A stretch of DNA of 64,000 nt from Pseudomaricurvus sp033283335 (lineage in GTDB: Bacteria; Pseudomonadota; Gammaproteobacteria; Pseudomonadales; Cellvibrionaceae), in the NCBI GenBank assembly GCA_033283335.1, contig JAWMQP010000011.1, positions 62,001-126,000 of the forward strand, given 5' to 3'. Below are positions 17,369-25,822 of the stretch, piece after piece; within the stretch, counting starts at the first letter, position 1, and each line of letters begins with the position of its first letter. Under the pieces are notes generated by a model. It was given only the letters and a program-made list of their open reading frames with translations, did not search any database and was not told the DNA's origin. Position numbers and translations under genes: made by a program.

Positions 17369-18523
17369 ATGATCGACAGAGCCAATCCCCAAGCCGTAGC
17401 CTTAACCATAGCTACGCTCACCGACATCACACTGCGTCCAGCGCAACTCGACGATGTGGATGAACTACTGCGGATCGAAGCGTGTTGTTTTGCCACCGAC
17501 CGCCTCACCCGGCGCAGCTTCCGGCATTGGATTCGAGCAGAGCACAGTACTTTGCTGGTGGCTGAACATGACCGTGAACTGCTGGGCTATGGACTGGTCT
17601 GGAGTAAACGGGGCACCCGCTTGTCGAGAATGTATTCTCTCGCCATTTTGCCACAAATGCGCAGGCAAGGGCTCGCCGGGCAATTACTGACGGCGCTAGA
17701 GATGTCGATGGTGGATCGCGGACGCCTGTTTATGCGATTGGAATTGACTGGCAACAACCAGGCCGCCATGGCTTTTTTTCAGCGACAGGGATACCGGGTA
17801 TTTTCGCAGTCTACGCCCTATGGCAGCGGTGACAGTGTCCTGCATATGCAGAAAACCATTAAACGACTGCATGCACAAACCCTGCAAAGGCAGACGCCCT
17901 GGTACCAGCAAACCACCACATTTACTTGTGGGCCGGCGGCGTTGATGATGGCCATGGCCAGTCTTGGCATAGGCGACAGGCCGAATCAGTTGCTGGAACT
18001 GGATATCTGGCGAGAAGCCACCAGTATTTATATGACCTCCGGACACGGTGGCTGCCATCCGTTGGGTCTGGCACTGGCGGCCGCCGATCGCGGCTTTGTC
18101 GTTGATGTCTGGCTCAGCAGTCACGATACATTATTTGTGGAGGGTGTCCGCACCGCCCACAAGAAAGCCGTACTGGAGATAGTTCATCAACAATTCCGCC
18201 AGCGAGCCGAAGAGCATCCAGATATTGAGCTGCATTACGGAGAAATCGATCAGGTGCAGATTCAGCAATGGCTGCAATCGGGTTATGCCGTGGTCATACT
18301 CATCAGCACCTACCAGCTCGATGGCAAAAAAGCTCCGCACTGGGTGACAGTAACGGGCATTGATGAACACTGTCTCTATGTGCACGACCCGGATCTGGAG
18401 CACCCTCCAATTGACTGCCAGTACCTACCCATCGCCCGCGATGATTTTAACAAGATGTCAGCCTTTGGCAGTGGCCGACTGCGAACTGCCCTGGCCATTC
18501 GAGGTCTGGCTGAGATCCGTTAG
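17369..18523 (+). CDS. GNAT acetyltransferase fused to C39-like peptidase domain
   Basis: In this 384-residue two-domain protein, residues 20-165 form a RimI-like GNAT domain (ITLRPAQLDDVDELLRIEA, SLAILPQMRRQGLAGQLL as the acetyl-CoA loop, NNQAAMAFFQRQGYRV). Residues about 175-375 form a papain-like C39 domain of the DUF3335 type: the Gln and Cys187 are in QQTTTFTCGPAALMMAM, the His in APHWVTVTG and the Asp in YVHDPD. The triad is complete, so the domain may be active. Homologues often neighbour RimK-type ATP-grasp ligases, none of which is present here. A role in processing or modifying a small peptide or protein terminus is inferred. The ATG at 17369 is taken as start. Confidence 0.88.
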   Translation: MIDRANPQAVALTIATLTDITLRPAQLDDVDELLRIEACCFATDRLTRRSFRHWIRAEHSTLLVAEHDRELLGYGLVWSKRGTRLSRMYSLAILPQMRRQGLAGQLLTALEMSMVDRGRLFMRLELTGNNQAAMAFFQRQGYRVFSQSTPYGSGDSVLHMQKTIKRLHAQTLQRQTPWYQQTTTFTCGPAALMMAMASLGIGDRPNQLLELDIWREATSIYMTSGHGGCHPLGLALAAADRGFVVDVWLSSHDTLFVEGVRTAHKKAVLEIVHQQFRQRAEEHPDIELHYGEIDQVQIQQWLQSGYAVVILISTYQLDGKKAPHWVTVTGIDEHCLYVHDPDLEHPPIDCQYLPIARDDFNKMSAFGSGRLRTALAIRGLAEIR

Positions 18524-18565
18524 GACCAGGGGCAGAATAGACGCTGATGCGTTTTCGTCAAAAAC

Positions 18566-18925
18566 TCACCAGAATTTCCACCATTTTTTACTGTTTTCAG
18601 CGCGCGCTTTCTGGCCTTGCTCAGAACCTTTATCCAACTCTTTACGAACCTGCTCGGTCTTTTGCTCGCGCTGTTTATTCTCTTGAGCCTCACGCTGCCT
18701 TTCCGCTCTCTGGCGCTGCTCTTCTTCAGTCAAACGGTAGGGTTCAGCCTTGGCCTCAACCTTGTTTTTGGGGTGAGCATTTTTCATGTCGTGACGAGTA
18801 TCCATTTGCTCATGTTTGGAAGTGCCTTTACCCGCCGTTTCCGGTTTGGCCGCCAAAGCCGGAGTAGCTAACACCGGAGTAGCGATAACCAGACTGATGA
18901 GGGCCGCATTAAATGTATTGTTCAT
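18566..18925 (-). CDS. Small secreted, highly charged coiled-coil protein ending KWWKFW
   Basis: This 119-residue protein has a signal peptide (NNTFNAALISLVIATPVLA, cleavage near ALAAK). A Lys/His-rich linker is followed by a long Glu/Arg/Gln helix (LTEEEQRQRAERQREAQENK), likely a single coiled coil, and a striking aromatic-basic tail, SKKWWKFW. The tail could insert into membranes or bind nucleic acid or polyanions; this is inference. An in-frame GTG lies 6 bp upstream, but the ATG at 18925 has AGGAG at good distance. It is convergent with the GNAT-C39 gene. I recognise no family. Confidence 0.65.
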   Translation of the reverse strand: MNNTFNAALISLVIATPVLATPALAAKPETAGKGTSKHEQMDTRHDMKNAHPKNKVEAKAEPYRLTEEEQRQRAERQREAQENKQREQKTEQVRKELDKGSEQGQKARAENSKKWWKFW

Positions 18926-19339
18926 GTTCACTCCTGTTGGTCTGTCTCTGATGGTGAGTATGTTTGTTGTTGTGTGAATCCTTGCTGAATGGTCTCGGTG
19001 AGTTCCGATGCTGAGACTAGCATAAACACTGCAGCCCGCAGTGTGAACATGGCTAGGATTCTGGCAATTTCAGACCAGTATCAGCCCGCCTAGAGACTTT
19101 TAGCCCATACTGAGAGTAGCAGTTTTCACAACATAATACCTATAAATATCAGCGGGTTAGAAGATCTAAAAGCTGATATCAGTAGAATACATGCCGTTTC
19201 CGACAGCTTCCTTCTAGGCAAAACTCAGCCAAAGCTCAGCTGCCCCTCAAGTTAGACAGCGCTGAAATCACTACTATCTTCTGCAGTCCCCACTGGGGTG
19301 ATACCAATAAAGCCAACTGAAAAACGAGAGGAATACTCC
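18926..19339. other. Intergenic region with one long-loop inverted repeat
   Basis: These 414 bp hold no convincing ORF. ATATCAGC at 19146-19153 and GCTGATAT at 19172-19179 are perfect 8-bp arms around an 18-nt spacer, a possible operator for the downstream methyltransferase. CTCAGC is also repeated near 19221-19237. The promoters of the small secreted protein gene and the methyltransferase must lie here. Confidence 0.45.
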
Positions 19340-20179
19340 ATGAACATCGCCGTTAAAGAAGAAACGACTACCCGCCCGGATTATGGCGCCATCAAAACCA
19401 AACAGCAGTTAATGTGGGCCGCCGGTAACTACGCAAAAGTAGGCAGTACCCTGCAGCTTTCCGGAGAGCTTTTGTGCGAATCCCTCGGACTGAGTGCCGG
19501 TCAAAGTGTGCTGGATGTGGCGGCTGGTAATGGCAACGCCAGCCTGGCTGCCGCTCGTCGCTTTTGTCGAGTCACTTCCACCGATTATGTACAAGAGCTG
19601 CTGGATCAGAGCCAGGCTCGCGCCCAGGCCGAAGGGGTAGAGATAAATTACCAAATCGCTGACGCTGAAAACCTGCCATTTCATGACAACCTGTTCGACA
19701 ATGTGGTATCAACCTTTGGCGTCATGTTCGCACCGAATCAAGTCCAGTCCGCAGCTGAGTTGCTGCGGGTCTGCAAACCGGCAGGCAAGATTGGCCTGGC
19801 CAACTGGACACCCGACAGTTTTATCGGTCAGCTGTTCAAAACCATTGGTCGCTATGCTCCACCACCGGCCGGAGTACAATCACCGGCACTTTGGGGAACC
19901 AAAGAGTTTGTCGACCAGAATTTCAGCGCTCAGGCTCAATCAATCGATATCGTCAGCCGTGATTTTGCTTTCCGCTATTTGTCGGCAGAACATTGGCTTG
20001 AGGTTTTTCGCACTTATTATGGCCCTACCTACAAGGCGTTCAACAGCCTCACCAGTGAAGAGCAAGTGGCGTTGGCGGCCGATATTATCGAACTGCTAAA
20101 CCGGTTTAACGTCGCAACAGACGGAACATTGAATGTGCCCTCAACCTATCTGGAGATTGTGGTCACCAAGCAAGCTTAA
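19340..20179 (+). CDS. Class I SAM-dependent methyltransferase (UbiE-like)
   Basis: This 279-residue methyltransferase has motif I VLDVAAGNGNASLAAA near residue 60, the acidic motif II STDYVQELLDQS, motif III IADAENLPFHDNLFDNVVSTFGVMF, and the post-III LLRVCKPAGKIGLANWTP. The frame opens at 19298, but the ATG at 19340 has GAGG 9 bp upstream and is chosen. UbiE/COQ5-like motifs point to a small-molecule acceptor. It ends 28 bp from the convergent winged-helix regulator. The target is unknown. Confidence 0.87.
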   Translation: MNIAVKEETTTRPDYGAIKTKQQLMWAAGNYAKVGSTLQLSGELLCESLGLSAGQSVLDVAAGNGNASLAAARRFCRVTSTDYVQELLDQSQARAQAEGVEINYQIADAENLPFHDNLFDNVVSTFGVMFAPNQVQSAAELLRVCKPAGKIGLANWTPDSFIGQLFKTIGRYAPPPAGVQSPALWGTKEFVDQNFSAQAQSIDIVSRDFAFRYLSAEHWLEVFRTYYGPTYKAFNSLTSEEQVALAADIIELLNRFNVATDGTLNVPSTYLEIVVTKQA

Positions 20180-20207
20180 CCACTCTTGACTGAGGTCTGC
20201 GCCGGGT

Positions 20208-21812
20208 TTAGAAATCAGCCAGGCGCAGGCCCTCCACCAGGGTGTGACGAAAGCTGTCGTCAACGAAAGGCAAGGCCACAAAGAAGTGTTGCGCATTGGC
20301 CTTGGGGAACCGCTGCAACGCCTGCTGCCGCCAGTAAAGTGATTTGTCCATTTGCCCGGCATGGGCGTAGATGACCGCTGCAACCATCTGGATGATATAG
20401 TGAGCCCCCGGAGTGCGCACAGCCTTGTCGATGCAGTCTATTGCATTGGGGATATCGTTAATCCGGAAGAAACTCAATGCCCGTACGGCATGGGTGGCAT
20501 AGAGCAGTGGGTCCAAGGGACTCAAATGCATGGCCGTGTCCGAATTAGTGATACAAAGATCCACCTTCCCCTGTAAGGTGTCCAATAACGCCTGGGAATA
20601 GTATCCCTGGGCAAAGTTGGGGCTTAGGCTTACCGAGCGCTCCAACCAGCTTTGACTGATGTCCAACGTGCCTTCCAGCAACAGCGAGCGACCCAGATTA
20701 AAGCTGGAAAACGGATCCAGCGCATCCAGTTCAACCGCTTGTTCTGCAAAGCGACGGGCATCGGCAATCGCAGCCGGTACATTGGCATCGTATTGCAAAA
20801 AGGCATCCTGAAACCGGGTAAAAGATAATCCGGCATAAGCTCTGGCAAAACGCGGGTCCTGACGGATAGCCTCCTGAAAATAGCGATGTGCCTGCTGGTT
20901 TGATGGCGCCGTAAAACGGTACATGCTGCGCAGGCCCAGATGGTAATTACCCCAGGCATCCAGGTTTTCGGTGGAATTGAGGGCAGCCCGGCTGGATTCA
21001 TGCAGCGGGATATACAGCTCGAACGCCGAGATGATTTGCGCCAGAATATCTTCCCGCACCTGAAAAACATGATCGTCAGGTAATTGAAAGCGCTCCGCCC
21101 AAACCACATCCCCAGTCTGGCAATCCGCCAGTTCCGCATACAGCTCCTTGCCTGATCCCCATTGCGAAATACTGCCGCACAGTGCATAGCGCACCTGCAA
21201 CTGTTGACCTACAGCCGCCAGGTCCAGGTCTGGTTGACGAAATCGAAATGCAGTGCCTCGGGCAATAACTCGCAACCATCGCAAGCGAGACAGTGCCTGG
21301 ATCAGTTCGTGAGCGATGGCCTCGGATATTAATTGAGCATGGTTATCGGCTTCATTGTGCTGAAACGGGAGCACAATAACGGACGGTTTACCATGGCTCT
21401 GGCCTACTTCCAGGGAACTGTCCGAAGGGGTGGATACCGAGGTAATCGCAGGGACTTCCAGATCAGGGATGGATTTGGCTTGCCTTGACGTCTCCCGGAT
21501 GTCACCCACAAACCTGAAGCCGCGGCCTCGCAAGGTCCGAATCAATCGCTGCTGTTCGCCATCGTCCTGCAGTGCCTTGCGCACCGTTTTCAGGCAGGTG
21601 GTGATAGCGGCATCGGACGTGAAACGCCCCTGCCAGACGTGCTCGATAATCTCATCTTTACTGACGACCCGGTCTCGTTGATCAATCAGCAACACCAACA
21701 AATCAAAGGCGCGGGGTTCCAGAGGCACTTCCTTGCCTGCATGCGTCAGTATCAGCTGCTGGGTGTTGAGCTGAAACTCTTCGAAGCTGTATTCGAAACC
21801 ATAGTCGTCCAT
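20208..21812 (-). CDS. CadC-like winged-helix transcriptional regulator with TolB-like and TPR domains
   Basis: In this 534-residue regulator, residues 5-105 are an OmpR/CadC-type winged helix (LEPRAFDLLVLLIDQRDRVV, then SDAAITTCLKTVRKAL, RTLRGRGFRFVG). After a linker, PSVIVLPFQ and LRVIARGTAFRFR to GDVVWAERF form the TolB-N-like domain common in adenylate-cyclase-type regulators. Residues 280-530 are helical TPR-like repeats (YFQEAIRQDPRFARAYAGLS, LGRSLLLEGTLDISQSWLERS). No membrane helix is seen, unlike true CadC, so it should be cytoplasmic. It precedes a small membrane protein gene and is convergent with the methyltransferase. The signal is unknown. Confidence 0.87.
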   Translation of the reverse strand: MDDYGFEYSFEEFQLNTQQLILTHAGKEVPLEPRAFDLLVLLIDQRDRVVSKDEIIEHVWQGRFTSDAAITTCLKTVRKALQDDGEQQRLIRTLRGRGFRFVGDIRETSRQAKSIPDLEVPAITSVSTPSDSSLEVGQSHGKPSVIVLPFQHNEADNHAQLISEAIAHELIQALSRLRWLRVIARGTAFRFRQPDLDLAAVGQQLQVRYALCGSISQWGSGKELYAELADCQTGDVVWAERFQLPDDHVFQVREDILAQIISAFELYIPLHESSRAALNSTENLDAWGNYHLGLRSMYRFTAPSNQQAHRYFQEAIRQDPRFARAYAGLSFTRFQDAFLQYDANVPAAIADARRFAEQAVELDALDPFSSFNLGRSLLLEGTLDISQSWLERSVSLSPNFAQGYYSQALLDTLQGKVDLCITNSDTAMHLSPLDPLLYATHAVRALSFFRINDIPNAIDCIDKAVRTPGAHYIIQMVAAVIYAHAGQMDKSLYWRQQALQRFPKANAQHFFVALPFVDDSFRHTLVEGLRLADF

Positions 21813-21853
21813 TTAGACGATGCTAGTTCGGTCGCCAGAGGCAGTCAACGAAT

Positions 21854-22255
21854 TCACGCGCCATCTCGAACAAGATGTCCAGAGCTGTTAATCACCAGGC
21901 CCTGGCGTTTAAACCATAACAGCCAAAACCCTACTGCCAACAGCCCATGGATCATCAGAACAGTGCTGTTTCCTCCTCTCAAGTGAATGGCCACGGCTGC
22001 CACCACCAACATGGAATGAAAGCTGGCCAGGATACCCAGAACTACCGATAGGGCCACCATCGACTGACGCCAGGGCCAAAACCACACCACCACCAGCGCC
22101 ATAGTGACTGCCGCTCCGCCGTAAGTAATTAACGCAGTCAGAGTGTTCATGTCCGCCTCTGGAGCCACACGTTGTGGAGCCAGAATTAAGGTCAAGCCCA
22201 GACCGCCTTCCAGGACAACATGTAAACAAAGTAACGCGTGTAGCAATACTCTCAT
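21854..22255 (-). CDS. Small membrane protein, four predicted helices, unknown function
   Basis: This 133-residue protein has four hydrophobic segments: near 5-25 (ALLCLHVVLEGGLGLTLIL), 42-62 (YGGAAVTMALVVVWFW), 68-90 (MVALSVVLGILASFHSMLVV) and 100-116. The short polar C-terminus reads SSGHLVRDGA. It lies 41 bp upstream of the winged-helix regulator in the same direction and may be co-transcribed. I recognise no family beyond a DUF-like four-helix membrane protein. Confidence 0.65.
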   Translation of the reverse strand: MRVLLHALLCLHVVLEGGLGLTLILAPQRVAPEADMNTLTALITYGGAAVTMALVVVWFWPWRQSMVALSVVLGILASFHSMLVVAAVAIHLRGGNSTVLMIHGLLAVGFWLLWFKRQGLVINSSGHLVRDGA

Positions 22256-22322
22256 TGGGGGCCTTTTATTCAGGTGATTGATCTTACTATTCGTTTTTAG
22301 GTGAAGTATTCTAAGTTTAGGT

Positions 22323-23081
22323 TCAAGAAATCACAGCCTGTAAATTATCCGGCGACAATTGAAGAAAGTGATTCAGCTCGCCAGGTGTACCCAGTACATG
22401 CACCTCCTTCGAAGGTAATTCCGATATCGATATCCTATCGCCGTTTTGAATAAATTGCCGATACAGAGGTGCAATATACCTCTCACCTCGAGTAAGATTG
22501 GCCTGATTTTCAAAAAATAGTTCATAGGCTTCTACATAGCGGTCTGCGCGTAAAAACCAGTAAAGCCCAATTGATGCAAAATCTGAGATGCGTTGCTTCT
22601 CCGCCAGATCAATCGCCCAGCCATCCCCATCGATTTTCACAAAACTCCAATGCTCACCAGGAGCCTGAATACAGGGCACCCACCCGTCCGACCCGGCGCG
22701 AATGCAATTGAAGCTGAGTATGTTGGGGTTTACATAGGTATCAATGTTATAGATCAGTAAAGGGGCTGACGGATTCCAGTACCTTCTAGACAAGTAAGCG
22801 CTGCTGGCCTGGCCATCCGACACCTCATTCAGTTCGTGAATGTATATGTCTTTTAGGCTTAAGGCCTGGCATCTTTGTAAAATATATTCCGAAGAATGAT
22901 TGTCCTTCAAGCAAACGAAAATCACTCTTGCCTCTGATGAAAGAAAATTTTTCAAAGACAACATGGACCAGTCGAAAAGGCTTCTCCCGTGCGCCATAAT
23001 TTCGTATTTAGGCCGAGTGTAGCCGGCTTCATAAAAGCGTGATCCTTTCCCCGCCATCGTTATTACGATATTGACTTTCAT
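22323..23081 (-). CDS. Nucleotidyltransferase (sugar-phosphate or phospho-headgroup NTP transferase)
   Basis: This 252-residue protein has the NTP-transferase start VNIVITMAGKGSRFYEAGYTRPK, with the GxGxRF...PK signature, and YNIDTYV as the Asp-containing metal site. Such enzymes join NTP and a phosphorylated sugar, amino-alcohol or acid to give an activated NDP-donor. It is the last gene of the seven-gene glycan operon, overlapping the HAD gene by 4 bp (ATGA). With the kinase and phosphatase just upstream it may form a kinase-phosphatase-NTP-transferase module. The nucleotide and headgroup are unknown. Confidence 0.85.
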   Translation of the reverse strand: MKVNIVITMAGKGSRFYEAGYTRPKYEIMAHGRSLFDWSMLSLKNFLSSEARVIFVCLKDNHSSEYILQRCQALSLKDIYIHELNEVSDGQASSAYLSRRYWNPSAPLLIYNIDTYVNPNILSFNCIRAGSDGWVPCIQAPGEHWSFVKIDGDGWAIDLAEKQRISDFASIGLYWFLRADRYVEAYELFFENQANLTRGERYIAPLYRQFIQNGDRISISELPSKEVHVLGTPGELNHFLQLSPDNLQAVIS

Positions 23082-23500
23082 CCTTGACCTCTATTTTGCC
23101 CCAATAGTTCGTGTATTTCCTCTTCACTCATACGCAGAAATTCATTGGGACGAATACTGCGGTCATCAATGTAAAATCCCTTTTCCCTGGGCCAAGGTTT
23201 GCCAAACAGTATTTCATCAAAAGGCACATCCCATTTATTCAACCAATCCAATATGGCTGGTGCCGTGTGCTTATTGATTAACCCCAGGTTATTTTTATGA
23301 GTATTCATATTGCGAGAGGTAAACAATAAAACTTGATAACCTTTTTGTTGATATTCACGCAACCTAACAATCATTTCCGGGTTTGGAATAAGATCATCAT
23401 AGCTTTGGTCGGCTGACTTTATCTCACACAGCGTACCATCGATATCGACAACCAATGTGCCATCGATATTTTCAAATTCACTTTTCACACTCAACCTCAT
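23078..23500 (-). CDS. HAD-family hydrolase of capsule/glycan biosynthesis type
   Basis: This roughly 140-residue small HAD phosphatase has motif I LVVDIDGTLCEI (nucleophile Asp and acid/base Asp), a motif II-like LLFTSRN, a Lys in EILFGKPWP and motif III YIDDRS. Short HADs of this type are common in capsule and LPS loci. The ATG at 23500 overlaps the kinase gene by 23 bp; a GTG at 23488 has GAGG 6 bp upstream and may be the true start. It overlaps the nucleotidyltransferase by 4 bp. The substrate is a phosphate monoester made or trimmed in the pathway. Confidence 0.85.
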   Translation of the reverse strand: MRLSVKSEFENIDGTLVVDIDGTLCEIKSADQSYDDLIPNPEMIVRLREYQQKGYQVLLFTSRNMNTHKNNLGLINKHTAPAILDWLNKWDVPFDEILFGKPWPREKGFYIDDRSIRPNEFLRMSEEEIHELLGQNRGQG

Positions 23501-24944
23501 CAAGTATTTGACGCGCGTTTAGTAGGAATGCAAGAACTTTGTTTGGATAATCCATATGTAGAGGCAGCATTGACAGGAACAACGAAGCCTCTCCTAAGCG
23601 AAGTGTTTGAATATCGTAGCCTGCGTCTTTGACTTTCTTTAAGAAAACATCTTTTAGCGATGCTTGGTTCGTATACGTAAAATTCAATACCATGTCATTG
23701 TGGTCCGTAAATTCCACATGATATAAACCGTTATTGATAAAGTCGTAATTACCCAGAACGCTGTGAGAAATCTTACAGAGGTCATACAAAGGATGTGTCC
23801 AAAGGTCTTCTTCTTTCACTGCGCCTTTAGGATCAATGAATTTGAGCAGATAGCGTTGTTGATCATAGAGCACATTGGAAAAGCAGGGATCCCCATGACC
23901 AATCGTCTGAAAATTGAACGCAAATTGATTTTCGGATTTTTTGAAAATTTTAAGATAGCGCTCTAATTGATGGGATATATCAAGCGCTGGATCGGAGCTG
24001 ACCGCCAGCTGATTGATACGGCGCCCCTCCTCCCTGGCTAAGAAATCAGCGACGCGCATTTCCAACTTGCCCACGAACAATTCGCGCGCTTTCGCGATAG
24101 ACTGATCTTTAGCACAGGGTTTCTGCGGCCTTTCGCTGAGAAAGAAAAGCAGCCTTTCCACAAAAGGCGTGAAAGTTTCAACTTCAAAAGCACCGTGCAC
24201 CCATTGTAGGGCTGAATCTGCCAGGTAGTAGCGAAGTGTTTTGTAAGAAGCAAACTCATCGTCTTGATGATAATCAAAAGGCTGTATCAACCAGGTCCGC
24301 ATTTGTTCCGGTATCAGGCCATAGAAGGAGTACTCGGCCAACATTTTGGCTTTATCGCGAGACTTTTTTGTATAGTAATAAGTGTCAATGTGGACTTCAT
24401 TAAAATGGCGTGTCGATGTTGATTGACAGGTGAATGACAGAAAGTCACGAATCTGGCCCAGATCCAGCGGTTTCATTGATTGCAGACGTTGACTGCCTAG
24501 CCACGACACCTCCCAGCTGTGTAAGGGTTGCTTTCTGAAATCGCTCCAATGATCGACCAAACTATGGGCGCTGCGTAAAAAAACCAGTAATGGTTTGTAT
24601 AAGCTGTCGGTGAAATCTTCTTCTGCATAAGGTAAGCGCTCTATCAGCTGGTTGAGTAACCTGGTGTTTGTAAAACCAGCTCGCCCCGCGATCACACACA
24701 GGCCTGTATCTTCGCTGCAGCTCTCTATGACAGAGCGCAGGTTTGCGAGATCATCGTCACTTTGCAAGCGCAACAAACGACTGCTAGCCCAGTCAGGTAG
24801 AGCACGGATAAAATGCTCCGCCAGGGCACGGCGCTGGTAGATGATCTCACCATATCTGCGCAAGCCAACCAGACTGCGGACATCACCACTGGTATACTCA
24901 CGATCGTCCAATATCAACAATAGCTTTCTGTGAAGATCAAACAT
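23478..24944 (-). CDS. Large APH/choline-kinase-like phosphotransferase
   Basis: This 488-residue protein has the APH-type kinase catalytic loop near residue 350: IGHGDPCFSNVLYD (HGDxxxxN) followed by LKFIDPKG, the metal-binding Asp that replaces DFG. The N-terminal 200 residues are unusual; they contain CVIAGRAGFTNT and could be an extra nucleotide- or substrate-binding part. The protein is much longer than typical APH enzymes (about 270 aa). Position between a flippase-like gene and a HAD/NTP-transferase pair suggests phosphorylation of a headgroup precursor. It overlaps both neighbours. Confidence 0.75.
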   Translation of the reverse strand: MFDLHRKLLLILDDREYTSGDVRSLVGLRRYGEIIYQRRALAEHFIRALPDWASSRLLRLQSDDDLANLRSVIESCSEDTGLCVIAGRAGFTNTRLLNQLIERLPYAEEDFTDSLYKPLLVFLRSAHSLVDHWSDFRKQPLHSWEVSWLGSQRLQSMKPLDLGQIRDFLSFTCQSTSTRHFNEVHIDTYYYTKKSRDKAKMLAEYSFYGLIPEQMRTWLIQPFDYHQDDEFASYKTLRYYLADSALQWVHGAFEVETFTPFVERLLFFLSERPQKPCAKDQSIAKARELFVGKLEMRVADFLAREEGRRINQLAVSSDPALDISHQLERYLKIFKKSENQFAFNFQTIGHGDPCFSNVLYDQQRYLLKFIDPKGAVKEEDLWTHPLYDLCKISHSVLGNYDFINNGLYHVEFTDHNDMVLNFTYTNQASLKDVFLKKVKDAGYDIQTLRLGEASLFLSMLPLHMDYPNKVLAFLLNARQILDEVECEK

Positions 24945-25821
24945 TGTCGACTCTCAGACGCTTAAAGAAGACGGACAGCCACGCTGATATCAGGAAAACA
25001 ATCGTCAGGGCCACCAGAGCCAGTGATTGATAGATACCAAAAGCATACGAATTCGTTCCTCCACCCGGTAAACTTGCAACCAGCCCGGATGCAAAAAGTG
25101 ATGCGAAGTCCTTTTCATTACTGAATAAATGATTCATGAAAAGCGATAAGGCCAATATTTCAAAGGTCCATATCAGAGCTGAGAGTAAAAGAAAGGCAGA
25201 TATTCGCCCTTCAACCGTATGGTAAACGGCTGTTTCAAGTCGACGAAGTTCGTGGCATATCCGCAAAATGGCCAATCCCCGAGATGTAACACTGGTCAGT
25301 ACCAGGTGCCTGTTCAAATAAACCGACAGCTTTGCCGCAGAGAACATTGTCACCAGACCAAACACACTCACCAGTACAAATATGAGAAAAACGGTGCGCA
25401 TTGTCGAAGGCACACTGATGTTAAAAAGATAGAGTCCGAAGATGAAGATAGTGATAACCAGCACATCAGCGAAGCGTTCAGCCAACCAAACAGAAAATGC
25501 CCTCTGTCGCCCGTCGTATACGTAAAAAAAAGCACCCAGACGAAATATTTCACCCAGTTTGAACGGTAAAAAGCTGCTCGGAAATGCGGTAAGGGTATGA
25601 GCTACGATTAGAGGAAAAGTTTTACTGCGGTCATTTAGCGTTAATAAAGCCAATCTAATCATTCGTAAAATATGGGAGCCTAAATATATTGTGCTGATAA
25701 CAACCATTCCCATCCAATGTGTATCCTGGGCAAAATCATTGATATCATCAAACCTTGTCCAAAACCAAGCAGACACAACCGCTAAGAGTAACACCAGATA
25801 AATTCTAAGCGCATTACTCAT
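24937..25821 (-). CDS. Flippase-like integral membrane protein (LPG synthase TM / UPF0104 family)
   Basis: This 294-residue protein has 7-8 hydrophobic helices. It contains HTLTAFPSSFLPFKLGEIFRLG, matching the conserved core of lysylphosphatidylglycerol-synthase-type membrane domains (AFxxxxxxPxxxGExxR), and AERFADVLVI. Such proteins are thought to flip glycolipid or lipid intermediates. A longer frame starts at 25893, but the ATG at 25821 has AAGGAG 6 bp upstream. The start follows the GT2 stop by 1 bp, indicating translational coupling; the end overlaps the kinase by 8 bp. It could move the lipid-linked product of the neighbouring glycosyltransferase. Confidence 0.8.
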   Translation of the reverse strand: MSNALRIYLVLLLAVVSAWFWTRFDDINDFAQDTHWMGMVVISTIYLGSHILRMIRLALLTLNDRSKTFPLIVAHTLTAFPSSFLPFKLGEIFRLGAFFYVYDGRQRAFSVWLAERFADVLVITIFIFGLYLFNISVPSTMRTVFLIFVLVSVFGLVTMFSAAKLSVYLNRHLVLTSVTSRGLAILRICHELRRLETAVYHTVEGRISAFLLLSALIWTFEILALSLFMNHLFSNEKDFASLFASGLVASLPGGGTNSYAFGIYQSLALVALTIVFLISAWLSVFFKRLRVDNV

Positions 25822-25822
25822 A

